From positions 1-14,103 of the forward strand of contig QYQI01000062.1 in assembly GCA_007280825.1 (NCBI GenBank): DNA of 14,103 nt, in the 5' to 3' direction. Source of the stretch: Ignavibacteriales bacterium. Its GTDB lineage: Bacteria; Bacteroidota; Ignavibacteria; Ignavibacteriales; Melioribacteraceae. Under the pieces are notes generated by a model. It searched no databases. It was not told the DNA's origin and was given only the letters and a program-made list of their open reading frames with translations. The translations under genes were made by a program, and so were the position numbers. Of this stretch, positions 1 through 6,914 are shown one piece after another. The number at the start of each line of letters is the position of its first letter. The first letter of the stretch is position 1.

Positions 1-471
1 GAAAAAGTTGATCTTTATGCTCTATTAAAAACTCTCCAAAGCGAGTACACATCTTTAGCCGAAGAAAGAGGATTAATTATTAATCTGACTAATCCAATTA
101 AAGAAGATGCTGTTGTTGTTGCAGATCATTATTCTATTACTCAAATATTTGCAAATCTCTTAGATAATGCGATTAAATACACAAATAAAGGTGAGATCAA
201 CTTAAATATTTACAGAAATAACACAAATATTTGCGTTGATTTAACCGATACCGGCAAAGGAATATCTAAAGAATATATTAATAAACTGTTCGCTCCGTTT
301 TCACAGGAAGAAATGGGATATACAAGAAGATACGAGGGAACAGGATTAGGATTAGCACTTGTAAAAAATTTTATAGATATAAATAAAGCACAGATCAAAG
401 TAAAAAGTGAACTAAATGTAGGAACAACATTCACAGTAATTTTAAATGGAGATAAGAAATGGGGAATTTAA
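1..471 (+). CDS. Sensor histidine kinase, C-terminal part (5' end outside window)
   Basis: The frame is open from the first base to a TAA at 469-471, so this is the 3' end of a gene that starts upstream. It encodes the HATPase_c catalytic domain of a two-component histidine kinase. All ATP-binding boxes are visible in order: an N box (NLLDNAIKYT, near residues 54-63), a G1 box (DTGKGIS, near 82-88), an F box (FAPFSQEE) and a G2 box (GTGLGLALVKNF, near 112-123). The dimerisation helix with the phospho-histidine and any sensor domain lie outside the window, so the stimulus cannot be inferred. The stop overlaps the start of the response regulator gene by 13 bp, which indicates translational coupling and a likely cognate kinase/regulator pair. 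Confidence 0.93.
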   Translation, partial: EKVDLYALLKTLQSEYTSLAEERGLIINLTNPIKEDAVVVADHYSITQIFANLLDNAIKYTNKGEINLNIYRNNTNICVDLTDTGKGISKEYINKLFAPFSQEEMGYTRRYEGTGLGLALVKNFIDINKAQIKVKSELNVGTTFTVILNGDKKWGI

Positions 472-896
472 TAGAACAAAAACCCAGACTTCTTATAACA
501 GAAGACGATTTTGAAAATCAAAAATTTCTTGAATTGTTTCTCAAGAAATATTTCACAATTGATATTTGCGATTCATCCGAAGCTTTCTATGCTTTAATGA
601 ATAATGGGAAATATGATATCATCCTTATGGATATTTCTATTAAAGGAAAGAAAGACGGTCTTGAATTAACAAGAGAGTTAAAGAATAATCCGAATTATTC
701 TAACATCCCGGTTATCTGTTATACTGCACATGCATTTAATCAAGACAGATTAAATGCTCTTGATGCCGGATGTGATGTTTATTTAAGTAAACCATCTGAT
801 ATTCATACTCTTCTTAACTCATTATTTGATCTTCTACGAGAGAAGGGAATAGCTTTAGTAGGATCTAATCACGTACAGGGTTTTGCCACATCATAA
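459..896 (+). CDS. Single-domain (CheY-like) response regulator
   Basis: A 145-residue protein consisting of one receiver domain with no output domain. The acidic pocket is E15-D16-D17, the phosphoacceptor is D58 in ILMDIS, the switch residue is T89 in YTAHA, and the conserved lysine is K111 in LSKP. A tail of about 20 residues after the last helix shows no recognisable domain. The start overlaps the preceding kinase by 13 bp, so the two are almost certainly co-expressed. With no DNA-binding or enzymatic output, it probably signals by protein contact or acts as a phosphorelay intermediate. A strong hairpin terminator follows directly after the stop codon. Confidence 0.93.
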   Translation: MGNLIEQKPRLLITEDDFENQKFLELFLKKYFTIDICDSSEAFYALMNNGKYDIILMDISIKGKKDGLELTRELKNNPNYSNIPVICYTAHAFNQDRLNALDAGCDVYLSKPSDIHTLLNSLFDLLREKGIALVGSNHVQGFATS

Positions 897-900
897 AAAA

Positions 901-926
901 AGCCCCGCGTAAGGCGGGGCTTTTTT
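901..926. terminator. Bidirectional rho-independent terminator
   Basis: A perfect 8-bp stem AGCCCCGC/GCGGGGCT (901-908 and 914-921) with a 5-nt loop is flanked by an A-run on the left (895-901) and a T-run on the right (921-926). It follows the response regulator stop by 4 nt. It also lies about 24 nt beyond the stop of the convergent ahcY gene, so it can end transcription from both sides. Confidence 0.93.
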
Positions 927-949
927 GTAAAAGAATTATTTTACAAAAA

Positions 950-2269
950 TTAATATCTGTAATAATCCGGTTTGTAAGGACCGTCTGCTTTAACACCAAT
1001 ATATTTTGCCTGTTTCTCATTTAGCAAATCCAATTCCACACCAATTTTTTCTAAATGCAATCTTGCTACTTGTTCATCTAGATGTTTTGGAAGCGTGTAA
1101 ACTTTATTCTCATATTTATCTGAATGATTCCAAAGCTCGAGCTGTGCAAGAACTTGATTCGTAAATGAATTGGACATAACAAAAGACGGATGTCCTGTTC
1201 CGCAGCCAAGATTAACTAATCTTCCTTCAGCCAGCACAATAATATCTTTACCATCCACAGTGTATTTATCAACTTGAGGTTTGATAGTGTCTTTTGTGTT
1301 TCCATAATTGTCGTTTAACCAAGCCATATCAATTTCATTATCAAAATGTCCAATGTTACAAACAATCGCTTTGTCTTTCATAAGACGGAAGTGTTCCTCT
1401 GTTATGATATCAATATTTCCGGTTGCTGTTACGATAAGATCCGCACGCGGAACTGCATTTTTCATCTTCTTAACTTCATAACCATCCATCGCAGCTTGCA
1501 GTGCACAAATAGGATCAATTTCAGAAACAATTACTCTAACTCCGGCACTTCTTAAAGATTGAGCAGAACCTTTTCCTACATCGCCATAACCTGCAACAAC
1601 AGCTACTTTACCTGCCATCATTAAATCTGTTGCCCTTCGAATTGCATCAACCAAAGATTCACGGCAGCCGTATTTGTTATCAAATTTAGATTTTGTAACC
1701 GAATCATTTACATTGAATGCTGGAATTGGAAGAGTGCCTTCTTTTACTCTATCGTATAAACGATGTACACCCGTTGTAGTTTCTTCAGAGATTCCTTTTA
1801 TACCTTTTACTAATTCGGGGAATTTATTTAAAACCATGTTGGTTAAATCACCGCCGTCATCAAGAATCATGTTCAGCGGTTTTTTATCATCACCGAAAAA
1901 TAAAGTTTGTTCGATGCACCAATCGAATTCTTCGAGCGTCATTCCCTTCCACGCATAAACAGAAATTCCGGCAGCAGCAATTGCAGCAGCGGCATTATCT
2001 TGTGTTGAAAAAATATTACAAGAAGACCATCTAACTTCAGCTCCTAATTCAATTAATGTTTCAATGAGAACTGCGGTTTGAATTGTCATGTGAAGGCATC
2101 CTGCAATTCGAGCTCCCTTAAATGGTTTTACTTTGCCATACTGTTTTCTCAACGACATTAATCCGGGCATTTCAGCTTCTGCTAATTTAATTTCTTTCCT
2201 TCCCCATTCGGCAAGAGATATATCTTTTACTTTATAATTCATAACTTTCGTTTCAACTGCTTGACTCAT
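950..2269 (-). CDS. ahcY: Adenosylhomocysteinase (S-adenosyl-L-homocysteine hydrolase)
   Basis: The 439-residue protein hydrolyses S-adenosylhomocysteine to adenosine and homocysteine in the cytosol, relieving product inhibition of methyltransferases. Family landmarks are intact. The substrate domain has H60 (HMTIQTA), D138 (LDDGGD), E163 (EETTTGVH), and K193, D197 and N198 (TKSKFDN). The Rossmann NAD+ loop GYGDVGKG is at 227-234, and the C-terminal K433/Y437 (KPDYYRY) complete the cofactor site of the neighbouring subunit. Length is normal for the bacterial and eukaryotic form. ATG is preceded by an AGGGAAG-like site. It lies 17 nt downstream of metK on the same strand, so the two consecutive steps of the methyl cycle are probably one transcript. 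It ends at the shared terminator at 901-926. Confidence 0.98.
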   Translation of the reverse strand: MSQAVETKVMNYKVKDISLAEWGRKEIKLAEAEMPGLMSLRKQYGKVKPFKGARIAGCLHMTIQTAVLIETLIELGAEVRWSSCNIFSTQDNAAAAIAAAGISVYAWKGMTLEEFDWCIEQTLFFGDDKKPLNMILDDGGDLTNMVLNKFPELVKGIKGISEETTTGVHRLYDRVKEGTLPIPAFNVNDSVTKSKFDNKYGCRESLVDAIRRATDLMMAGKVAVVAGYGDVGKGSAQSLRSAGVRVIVSEIDPICALQAAMDGYEVKKMKNAVPRADLIVTATGNIDIITEEHFRLMKDKAIVCNIGHFDNEIDMAWLNDNYGNTKDTIKPQVDKYTVDGKDIIVLAEGRLVNLGCGTGHPSFVMSNSFTNQVLAQLELWNHSDKYENKVYTLPKHLDEQVARLHLEKIGVELDLLNEKQAKYIGVKADGPYKPDYYRY

Positions 2270-2286
2270 TTTACTTCCCTTTTTAA

Positions 2287-3429
2287 TTATAAATATTTTT
2301 TAAACGTTGGAACAAGATCCAATTGTTCCCATGTAAAGTCTTTTTCGTTTCTGCCGAAGTGACCGTACGAAGAAGTTTTCTGATAGATCGGTCTGCGCAA
2401 TTTCAACCTTTCTATAATTCCTCGAGGTGTCAGATCCACTTCTTTCTTAATCATGTTTGCAATTTTTAGATCAGAAATTTTACCGGTTCCTTTTGTATTA
2501 ATATATACCGATACCGGCTCTGCAACACCAATAGCATAAGCAACCTGAACCAAACATTCTTTAGCGAGTTTTGCGGCAACAACATTTTTTGCAATATGGC
2601 GTGCGGCATAAGTTGCACTGCGGTCAACTTTGGATGGATCTTTACCGGAGAATGCGCCGCCACCATGCGGTGCCCATCCACCGTAAGTGTCAACAATAAT
2701 TTTTCTTCCGGTCAATCCGCTGTCTCCATGCGGTCCGCCGATTTCAAACCTTCCGGTTGGATTAACAAAATATTTTGTTTTGCTATCAATATATTTTGCC
2801 GGAATAACTTTTTTAATGATGTGTTTAATAACATCATCTTTAATTTTTTTCTGAGAAACATCACCATCATGCTGAGTAGAAATAACAACGGCATCTACAC
2901 GCAGAGGTTTATTCTTATCATCATATTCAATTGTCACTTGAGATTTTGCATCAGGTCTTAAGTAAGGCATTAGTCGCGGATTTTTTTTGCGTACATCCGC
3001 AAGACGTTTAACTAATTTATGTGCATAAACAATCGGCATCGGCATTAACTCGGGAGTTTGATCGCATGCATAACCGAACATGATTCCTTGATCCCCCGCT
3101 CCGCCTGTATCAACACCCATAGCGATATCGGGTGATTGCGCGTGAATTGCATTCAGCACGCCGCAAGATTCGGAATCAAATTTATATTCTGCTTTTGTAT
3201 AACCAATGTTACGAATTGTTTTTCTTACTACAGATTCAACATCAATATAAGCGCTTGTCGTAACTTCACCGCCAACTACAACAAGTCCAGTAGTAACAAA
3301 AGTTTCGCAGGCTACACGTGCTTTTGGATCTTTAGAAAAGATCGCATCGAGTATTCCGTCTGATATTGCATCGCAGACTTTATCCGGATGACCTTCCGAG
3401 ACGGATTCCGAAGTGAATAAGTATGACAT
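2287..3429 (-). CDS. metK: S-adenosylmethionine synthetase (methionine adenosyltransferase)
   Basis: The 380-residue enzyme makes SAM from ATP and methionine. Signatures present are the N-terminal SESVSEGHPDK with H14 and D16, the ATP/methionine loop GGAGDQGIMFGYA (109-121), and the phosphate-binding glycine-rich loop GGGAFSGKD (256-264). The length matches the usual 380-400 residues, and all three repeats of the fold appear complete. The start at ATG 3429 has a GAGG Shine-Dalgarno about 7-8 nt upstream. The gene begins 15 nt after the upstream nucleotidyltransferase stop and is followed 17 nt later by ahcY, so a three-gene operon is likely. No SAM or SAH riboswitch fits in these short spacers. 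The minus-strand ORFs nested inside it in other frames are shadows. Confidence 0.98.
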   Translation of the reverse strand: MSYLFTSESVSEGHPDKVCDAISDGILDAIFSKDPKARVACETFVTTGLVVVGGEVTTSAYIDVESVVRKTIRNIGYTKAEYKFDSESCGVLNAIHAQSPDIAMGVDTGGAGDQGIMFGYACDQTPELMPMPIVYAHKLVKRLADVRKKNPRLMPYLRPDAKSQVTIEYDDKNKPLRVDAVVISTQHDGDVSQKKIKDDVIKHIIKKVIPAKYIDSKTKYFVNPTGRFEIGGPHGDSGLTGRKIIVDTYGGWAPHGGGAFSGKDPSKVDRSATYAARHIAKNVVAAKLAKECLVQVAYAIGVAEPVSVYINTKGTGKISDLKIANMIKKEVDLTPRGIIERLKLRRPIYQKTSSYGHFGRNEKDFTWEQLDLVPTFKKYL

Positions 3430-3444
3430 CTGTTCCTCTATTAT

Positions 3445-4422
3445 TTAATTAAATTCTATTTCGGATGAATCGCCGGTGTTCAACTTTCTAAAATTACTTC
3501 GAACAATTGCATTACTGCCAATGATCGAATTTTCAAGCATTGCTTTTTCAATCTTTGCACCGGAACTAATAATTGAATTGCGAATAATTGAATCAGTGAT
3601 TTCACAATTATCTGATATTGTTGTAAATGGACCAATAACAGAATTTTTTATTACTGCACTATCAGAAATGAAAACCGGATCATTAATAACAACATTTTCC
3701 ACTCGTCTATTGGTTCCACGTTTTGTCAATAGAAATTGATTTGTAGATAAAAGAGTTTCCGGCTTACCGCAATCGTACCATCCTTCTACTTGGAATGCTG
3801 TTAAACTTTCTCCTTTATCAATCATGATTTGAAGTGCATCAGTTAATTGATATTCTCCGCGAGTTTTTATTTTCTTATTAAAAAGTTCGTTCAACGAATC
3901 TTTCAATAAATTAGCGTTCGTGATATAATATAAACCAACCAAGGCAAGTTTTGAGATAATCTCTTTTGGTTTTTCAATTAGTTTAATAATTTTTTCGTTT
4001 TCACAAACAGCAACTCCAAACCTTGAAGGATCATCAACCATCTTAACACCAAGCGAACTGTTCCTTTTCAAAAAAACTTTTTTAAGATCAACATCAAAGA
4101 TTGTATCGCCAAGTATTATGAATATTTCATCATCGTCAAAAGTTGGTATTGCCACTTGAATTGCATGTCCTAATCCAAGCGCTTCTTCCTGCTCAATAAA
4201 ATCTGCTTTTAGCGATGGAAATTCTTTATGAACATATTCAACAATTTTTTCACCGAGATATCCTGTAACAAAAGTAGCTTTGGTAATTTTCTCGGCAAGT
4301 AATTTTTCAATTATATGCCCGAGAATCGGTTTGCCGCCAACATTGAGCAAAACTTTAGGAAGAGAATATGTATGCGGTTTAAGGCGTGTGCCAATTCCTG
4401 CTGCCGGTATTACTGCCCTCAA
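3445..4422 (-). CDS. RmlA/GlmU-like sugar-phosphate nucleotidyltransferase with C-terminal beta-helix repeats
   Basis: The N-terminal domain is a nucleotidyltransferase. It opens with RAVIPAAGIGTRLKPHT followed by LPKVLLNVGGKPIL (nucleotide-binding signature) and has a metal-site motif GDTIFDVDL. The last 75 or so residues are hexapeptide-like repeats (DSAVIKNSVIG, NCEITDSIIRNSIIS, AMLENSIIGSNAIV) forming a short left-handed beta-helix. Family members transfer a nucleotide to a sugar 1-phosphate for envelope polysaccharides; the actual sugar and nucleotide cannot be told from sequence. I place the start at TTG 4422. GAAGGA sits 6 nt upstream, and the protein then begins exactly at the family's usual N-terminus. 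The ATG at 4482 would add 20 unusual basic residues. It is the first gene of the unit leading into metK and ahcY. Confidence 0.88.
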   Translation of the reverse strand: MRAVIPAAGIGTRLKPHTYSLPKVLLNVGGKPILGHIIEKLLAEKITKATFVTGYLGEKIVEYVHKEFPSLKADFIEQEEALGLGHAIQVAIPTFDDDEIFIILGDTIFDVDLKKVFLKRNSSLGVKMVDDPSRFGVAVCENEKIIKLIEKPKEIISKLALVGLYYITNANLLKDSLNELFNKKIKTRGEYQLTDALQIMIDKGESLTAFQVEGWYDCGKPETLLSTNQFLLTKRGTNRRVENVVINDPVFISDSAVIKNSVIGPFTTISDNCEITDSIIRNSIISSGAKIEKAMLENSIIGSNAIVRSNFRKLNTGDSSEIEFN

Positions 4423-4427
4423 AAATT

Positions 4428-4433
4428 TCCTTC
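4428..4433 (-). promoter_or_regulatory. Ribosome binding site deciding the TTG start of the nucleotidyltransferase
   Basis: GAAGGA on the minus strand lies 5-6 nt before the TTG at 4422-4420. The upstream in-frame ATG at 4482 has no comparable site. This supports the shorter 325-residue product. Confidence 0.6.
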
Positions 4434-4454
4434 GTTGTTTAAAATCACGTGGCA

Positions 4455-4482
4455 ATTTAATTAATAGGTTGGCGTATATCAA
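4455..4482 (-). promoter_or_regulatory. Possible sigma70-like promoter for the nucleotidyltransferase-metK-ahcY unit
   Basis: On the minus strand, TTGATA (4482-4477) and TTAAAT (4460-4455) are separated by 16 bp. This would start transcription about 25 nt before the proposed TTG start. The -10 match is only 4 of 6 in AT-rich DNA, so the call is weak. If real, it rules out the ATG at 4482 as start codon. Confidence 0.3.
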
Positions 4483-4598
4483 ACCAGACCAAATAACAAT
4501 TGTTAGTTATGAATTATTAATTCCGTTGTTTGGATTTTGAGTTTTGAATTTATGATTTTGGATGTAACAAAATAAACATTCATTAAATGTGATTGATA

Positions 4599-5540
4599 AT
4601 GGAAATTAATAACCACATTACAAAACTCTTTGGAATTAAACATCCGATCATTCAAGCTGGGATGGTTTGGGTAAGCGGATGGAAACTTGCATCTGCGGTT
4701 TCTAATAATGGCGGATTAGGTCTAATAGGCTCCGGCTCTATGAAACCAGATCTTTTACGTGAACATATACAAAAATGCCGTGCTGCAACTGATAAACCAT
4801 TCGGTGTAAATGTTCCTTTGCTTCGTGGAGACGCTGCTGAATTGATAAAAGTAATAATCGAAGAAAATGTAAAAATTGTTTTTTCATCGGCAGGACATCC
4901 GGGAAAATTTATTAATGAATTGAAAAAAAATAATATCACGGTAGTGCACGTTGTGCCGTCCTTAAAATATGCATTCAAAGCAGAAAGCGTTGGTTGTGAT
5001 GCTGTGGTTGGTGAAGGTGTTGAAGCCGGAGGACATAACGGCGCAGATGAAATCACAACTTTCTGTTTGATACCTCAGCTTGTTGATGCTTTAAAAATTC
5101 CGGCCATTGCTGCAGGAGGAATAACAGACGGGAGAGGAATTCTCGCCGTACTTTCTCTTGGCGCAGAAGGTGTACAGATCGGAACTCGATTTGCAGTAAC
5201 AGAAGAATCTTCTGCTCACCCGAATTACAAGAAAAAAGTAATCGAAGCAAAAGATAACGATACAATTCTTGTCCTTAAAAAAATTGGAACAGCAAGAATG
5301 ATCAAGAACGATTTTACTTCAACTGTCCACAAAGAAGAATTGAACGGAGCTGATGAGGAAAAGTTAAAATCTTTACTCGGAGAAAAACGGGAACGGCTCG
5401 GAATTTTTGAAGGAGATGAACAGAACGGAATGATGGAAGCCGGGCAAGGCGCAGGATTAATAAAAGAAATTCTTCCAGTCAAAGATTTGATGGAAAAATT
5501 TATTAAAGAATTTGATTTAGCTGCAACAAGAATTAAATAA
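4599..5540 (+). CDS. FMN-dependent enoyl-ACP reductase (FabK-like) / nitronate monooxygenase family protein
   Basis: A TIM-barrel flavoprotein of about 313 residues. It opens with KHPIIQAGMVWVSGWKLA, has the diagnostic loop GEGVEAGGHNG with the catalytic-type histidine near residue 146, and FMN-phosphate motifs AAGGITDG (near 172) and GVQIGTRF (near 191). FabK reduces enoyl-ACP in fatty-acid synthesis; nitronate monooxygenases of the same family oxidise alkyl nitronates. The SSAHPNYKKK segment and the C-terminal MEAGQGAGLI resemble FabK more closely, but sequence inspection alone does not separate the two functions. Start choice: ATG 4599 is preferred; an in-frame TTG at 4593 would add two residues. 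Neither has a clear Shine-Dalgarno. It is transcribed divergently from the nucleotidyltransferase and stands alone. Confidence 0.87.
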   Translation: MEINNHITKLFGIKHPIIQAGMVWVSGWKLASAVSNNGGLGLIGSGSMKPDLLREHIQKCRAATDKPFGVNVPLLRGDAAELIKVIIEENVKIVFSSAGHPGKFINELKKNNITVVHVVPSLKYAFKAESVGCDAVVGEGVEAGGHNGADEITTFCLIPQLVDALKIPAIAAGGITDGRGILAVLSLGAEGVQIGTRFAVTEESSAHPNYKKKVIEAKDNDTILVLKKIGTARMIKNDFTSTVHKEELNGADEEKLKSLLGEKRERLGIFEGDEQNGMMEAGQGAGLIKEILPVKDLMEKFIKEFDLAATRIK

Positions 5541-5575
5541 GGTACTACTACAGGCTTGACTATCTCAAAAAAAAC

Positions 5576-5604
5576 TTGTTTAGTCGCAAGAGATTTGGTA
5601 TAAT
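5576..5604 (+). promoter_or_regulatory. Sigma70-like promoter upstream of a signal-peptide mini-ORF
   Basis: TTGTTT (5576-5581) and a perfect TATAAT (5599-5604) are separated by 17 bp. It is followed about 16 nt later by GGGGGTGAG and an ATG at 5631. This is the most consensus-like promoter I can see in the window. Confidence 0.6.
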
Positions 5605-5630
5605 TTTTTTTTAACTCATTGGGGGTGAGA

Positions 5631-5696
5631 ATGAATCCCTTTCTTAAAACCGCAGCATTACTTTTTTGTTTACTTAATTTCTCTTTCAATTTATAG
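5631..5696 (+). CDS. Short signal-peptide-like ORF (21 residues); mini-gene or relic
   Basis: ATG 5631 is preceded by a GGGGGTGAG ribosome binding site at 5621-5629 and a consensus-like promoter. The 21 codons encode a classic export signal: MNPFLK followed by the hydrophobic run TAALLFCLL, then a TAG at 5694-5696. The same frame stays open past the amber codon for a further 29 codons (STVVVRYIDHLFYEKY and onward) to TAA at 5784-5786. The product could be a tiny secreted peptide, the stump of a gene that lost its body, or a 51-codon gene with one nonsense mutation. No family is recognisable. The remaining gap up to 5861 holds only the small inverted repeat described separately. Confidence 0.4.
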   Translation: MNPFLKTAALLFCLLNFSFNL

Positions 5697-5698
5697 AG

Positions 5699-5716
5699 TA
5701 CCGTAGTTGTACGGTA
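5699..5716. repeat. Short inverted repeat TACCGT-N6-ACGGTA
   Basis: TACCGT (5699-5704) and ACGGTA (5711-5716) form a perfect 6-bp dyad. An imperfect direct copy of its left half and flank (TACCGTAATTGTATTGAT) recurs at 5794-5811, shortly before the next gene. It might be an operator pair or chance in AT-rich DNA. Confidence 0.35.
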
Positions 5717-5861
5717 TATTGATCATCTTTTTTACGAGAAATATTTTAAAGTTGCTCATTTAGGTGAAAAACGAAGAATGCTCTAAAAAAATTTACCGTA
5801 ATTGTATTGATGTTATTAAGGTTACTGTTATTTATATTTATAAAAAGAACAAAGAACCAAC

Positions 5862-6878
5862 ATGAAAAAAATAATTCTCTTATTGATGCCGTTAATATTA
5901 ATTCTTATCTCCTGCGGAGAAAACGGAGTAGAACCGATACCACAACCGCAGCCTGGCAGAAGAGATTATATGTGGACTGTGGATACACTTAATCTTGGAG
6001 GCTTGTATCCTACTCTGTGGAGAATCTGGGGAAGTTCACCAACAGATGTTTATGTTATTGGTGAGGGTAATCCGCCAAATAATAATATATTGCATTATGA
6101 TGGAAAAATTTGGAAAGCTATATCTGATGGAAGTTATTTTAATCTATCTGCATTATATGGATTTAGTAAAAATGATATATGGCTTAGCAGCGTTGATAAT
6201 GGGGAAGTATGGCATTATAACGGTTCAACATGGAAATTAATAACAATATTAAAAGTGGATGGTTACAAAAAAGTATTTATTCAGAATTTTTATGGTACAA
6301 GCCCTAATAATTTATATGCATGCGGTCAAGCTTTCAGAAACAGTGATGATGAGGCTGAGGGAATGTTGTTCCATTATGATGGTAATTCATGGAAACGATT
6401 TCTGGCACCAGGTTATGATGGTATGATTTTTAGTGATGTAAGAATTTACAATGATACTACGCTCATTGTTCGAGCAATTGGTTTCCATAACGACCTTGAA
6501 AAAATATTGTTCTGGAACGGAAAAAACTTCAGTGAGATATTAAGCACCTTTGAGGGTACTTCACTAATAAACATTGGTAATAATGTATACTTTTCAAACG
6601 GCAAAAAAGTTTACCAATATGGTAAAGAGAGTTTTACTCTTCTGCATGATTTTACCGGAACTGATTTTAGGATATTATTAGGTGGGCGCGATGACAAAGA
6701 TATTTTTGCTATTACCAAAAGCGGGATAGGTCATTTCAACGGAACTGATTTACAGATAATTTATAAAATTAATTTTTGTTGTGGTTATGCCTCTATTTTT
6801 GAAAAAGAAATTTTCATAATTCCTTTATATGAGGAAAACAAACTAGATTTAATATTACACGGGAAATTGAAAGATTAA
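5862..6878 (+). CDS. Lipoprotein with beta-propeller-like repeats
   Basis: A 338-residue protein with a lipoprotein signal: basic MKK, a leucine/isoleucine core and lipobox LISC with the lipidated Cys18. The mature part is a series of similar blade-like units of about 40-45 residues. Each has a short strand followed by a hydrophobic/aromatic core: IWGSSPTDVYVIG with HYDGKIWKAI (53-87), LYGFSKNDIWLSS with HYNGSTWKLI (98-127), FYGTSPNNLYACG with HYDGNSWKRF (143-180), then more diverged copies to about 300. This pattern fits a beta-propeller. The protein should be anchored in an outer or inner membrane with the propeller as a binding scaffold. No enzyme signature is visible and its partner is unknown. 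The ribosome binding site is weak. It precedes a T9SS cargo gene, so a surface role is plausible. Confidence 0.82.
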   Translation: MKKIILLLMPLILILISCGENGVEPIPQPQPGRRDYMWTVDTLNLGGLYPTLWRIWGSSPTDVYVIGEGNPPNNNILHYDGKIWKAISDGSYFNLSALYGFSKNDIWLSSVDNGEVWHYNGSTWKLITILKVDGYKKVFIQNFYGTSPNNLYACGQAFRNSDDEAEGMLFHYDGNSWKRFLAPGYDGMIFSDVRIYNDTTLIVRAIGFHNDLEKILFWNGKNFSEILSTFEGTSLINIGNNVYFSNGKKVYQYGKESFTLLHDFTGTDFRILLGGRDDKDIFAITKSGIGHFNGTDLQIIYKINFCCGYASIFEKEIFIIPLYEENKLDLILHGKLKD

Positions 6879-6914
6879 GGAGGTATTGAGAAAACAAATT
6901 TAGATTAAAAAGAA

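Noticed and set aside
210..434. Minus-strand ORF of 74 codons over the kinase gene
   Set aside because: It is antisense to a clear HATPase domain with all ATP-binding boxes; shadow frame.
1346..1958. Two plus-strand ORFs inside ahcY
   Set aside because: They are antisense to conserved hydrolase sequence with no initiation signals.
2466..3363. Several ORFs on both strands within metK
   Set aside because: The metK frame is unambiguous; the others have unlikely composition and no ribosome sites.
3430..3444. Possible SAM/SAH riboswitch before metK or ahcY
   Set aside because: The spacers are only 15 and 17 nt, too short for any known class.
5225..5689. Minus-strand ORF of 154 codons at the end of the FabK-like gene
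   Set aside because: It is antisense to conserved flavoprotein sequence and overlaps the promoter/mini-ORF region; no domain is recognisable.
5807..5992. Plus-strand 61-codon ORF overlapping the lipoprotein start
   Set aside because: It is a different frame from the convincing lipobox protein and lacks a ribosome site.
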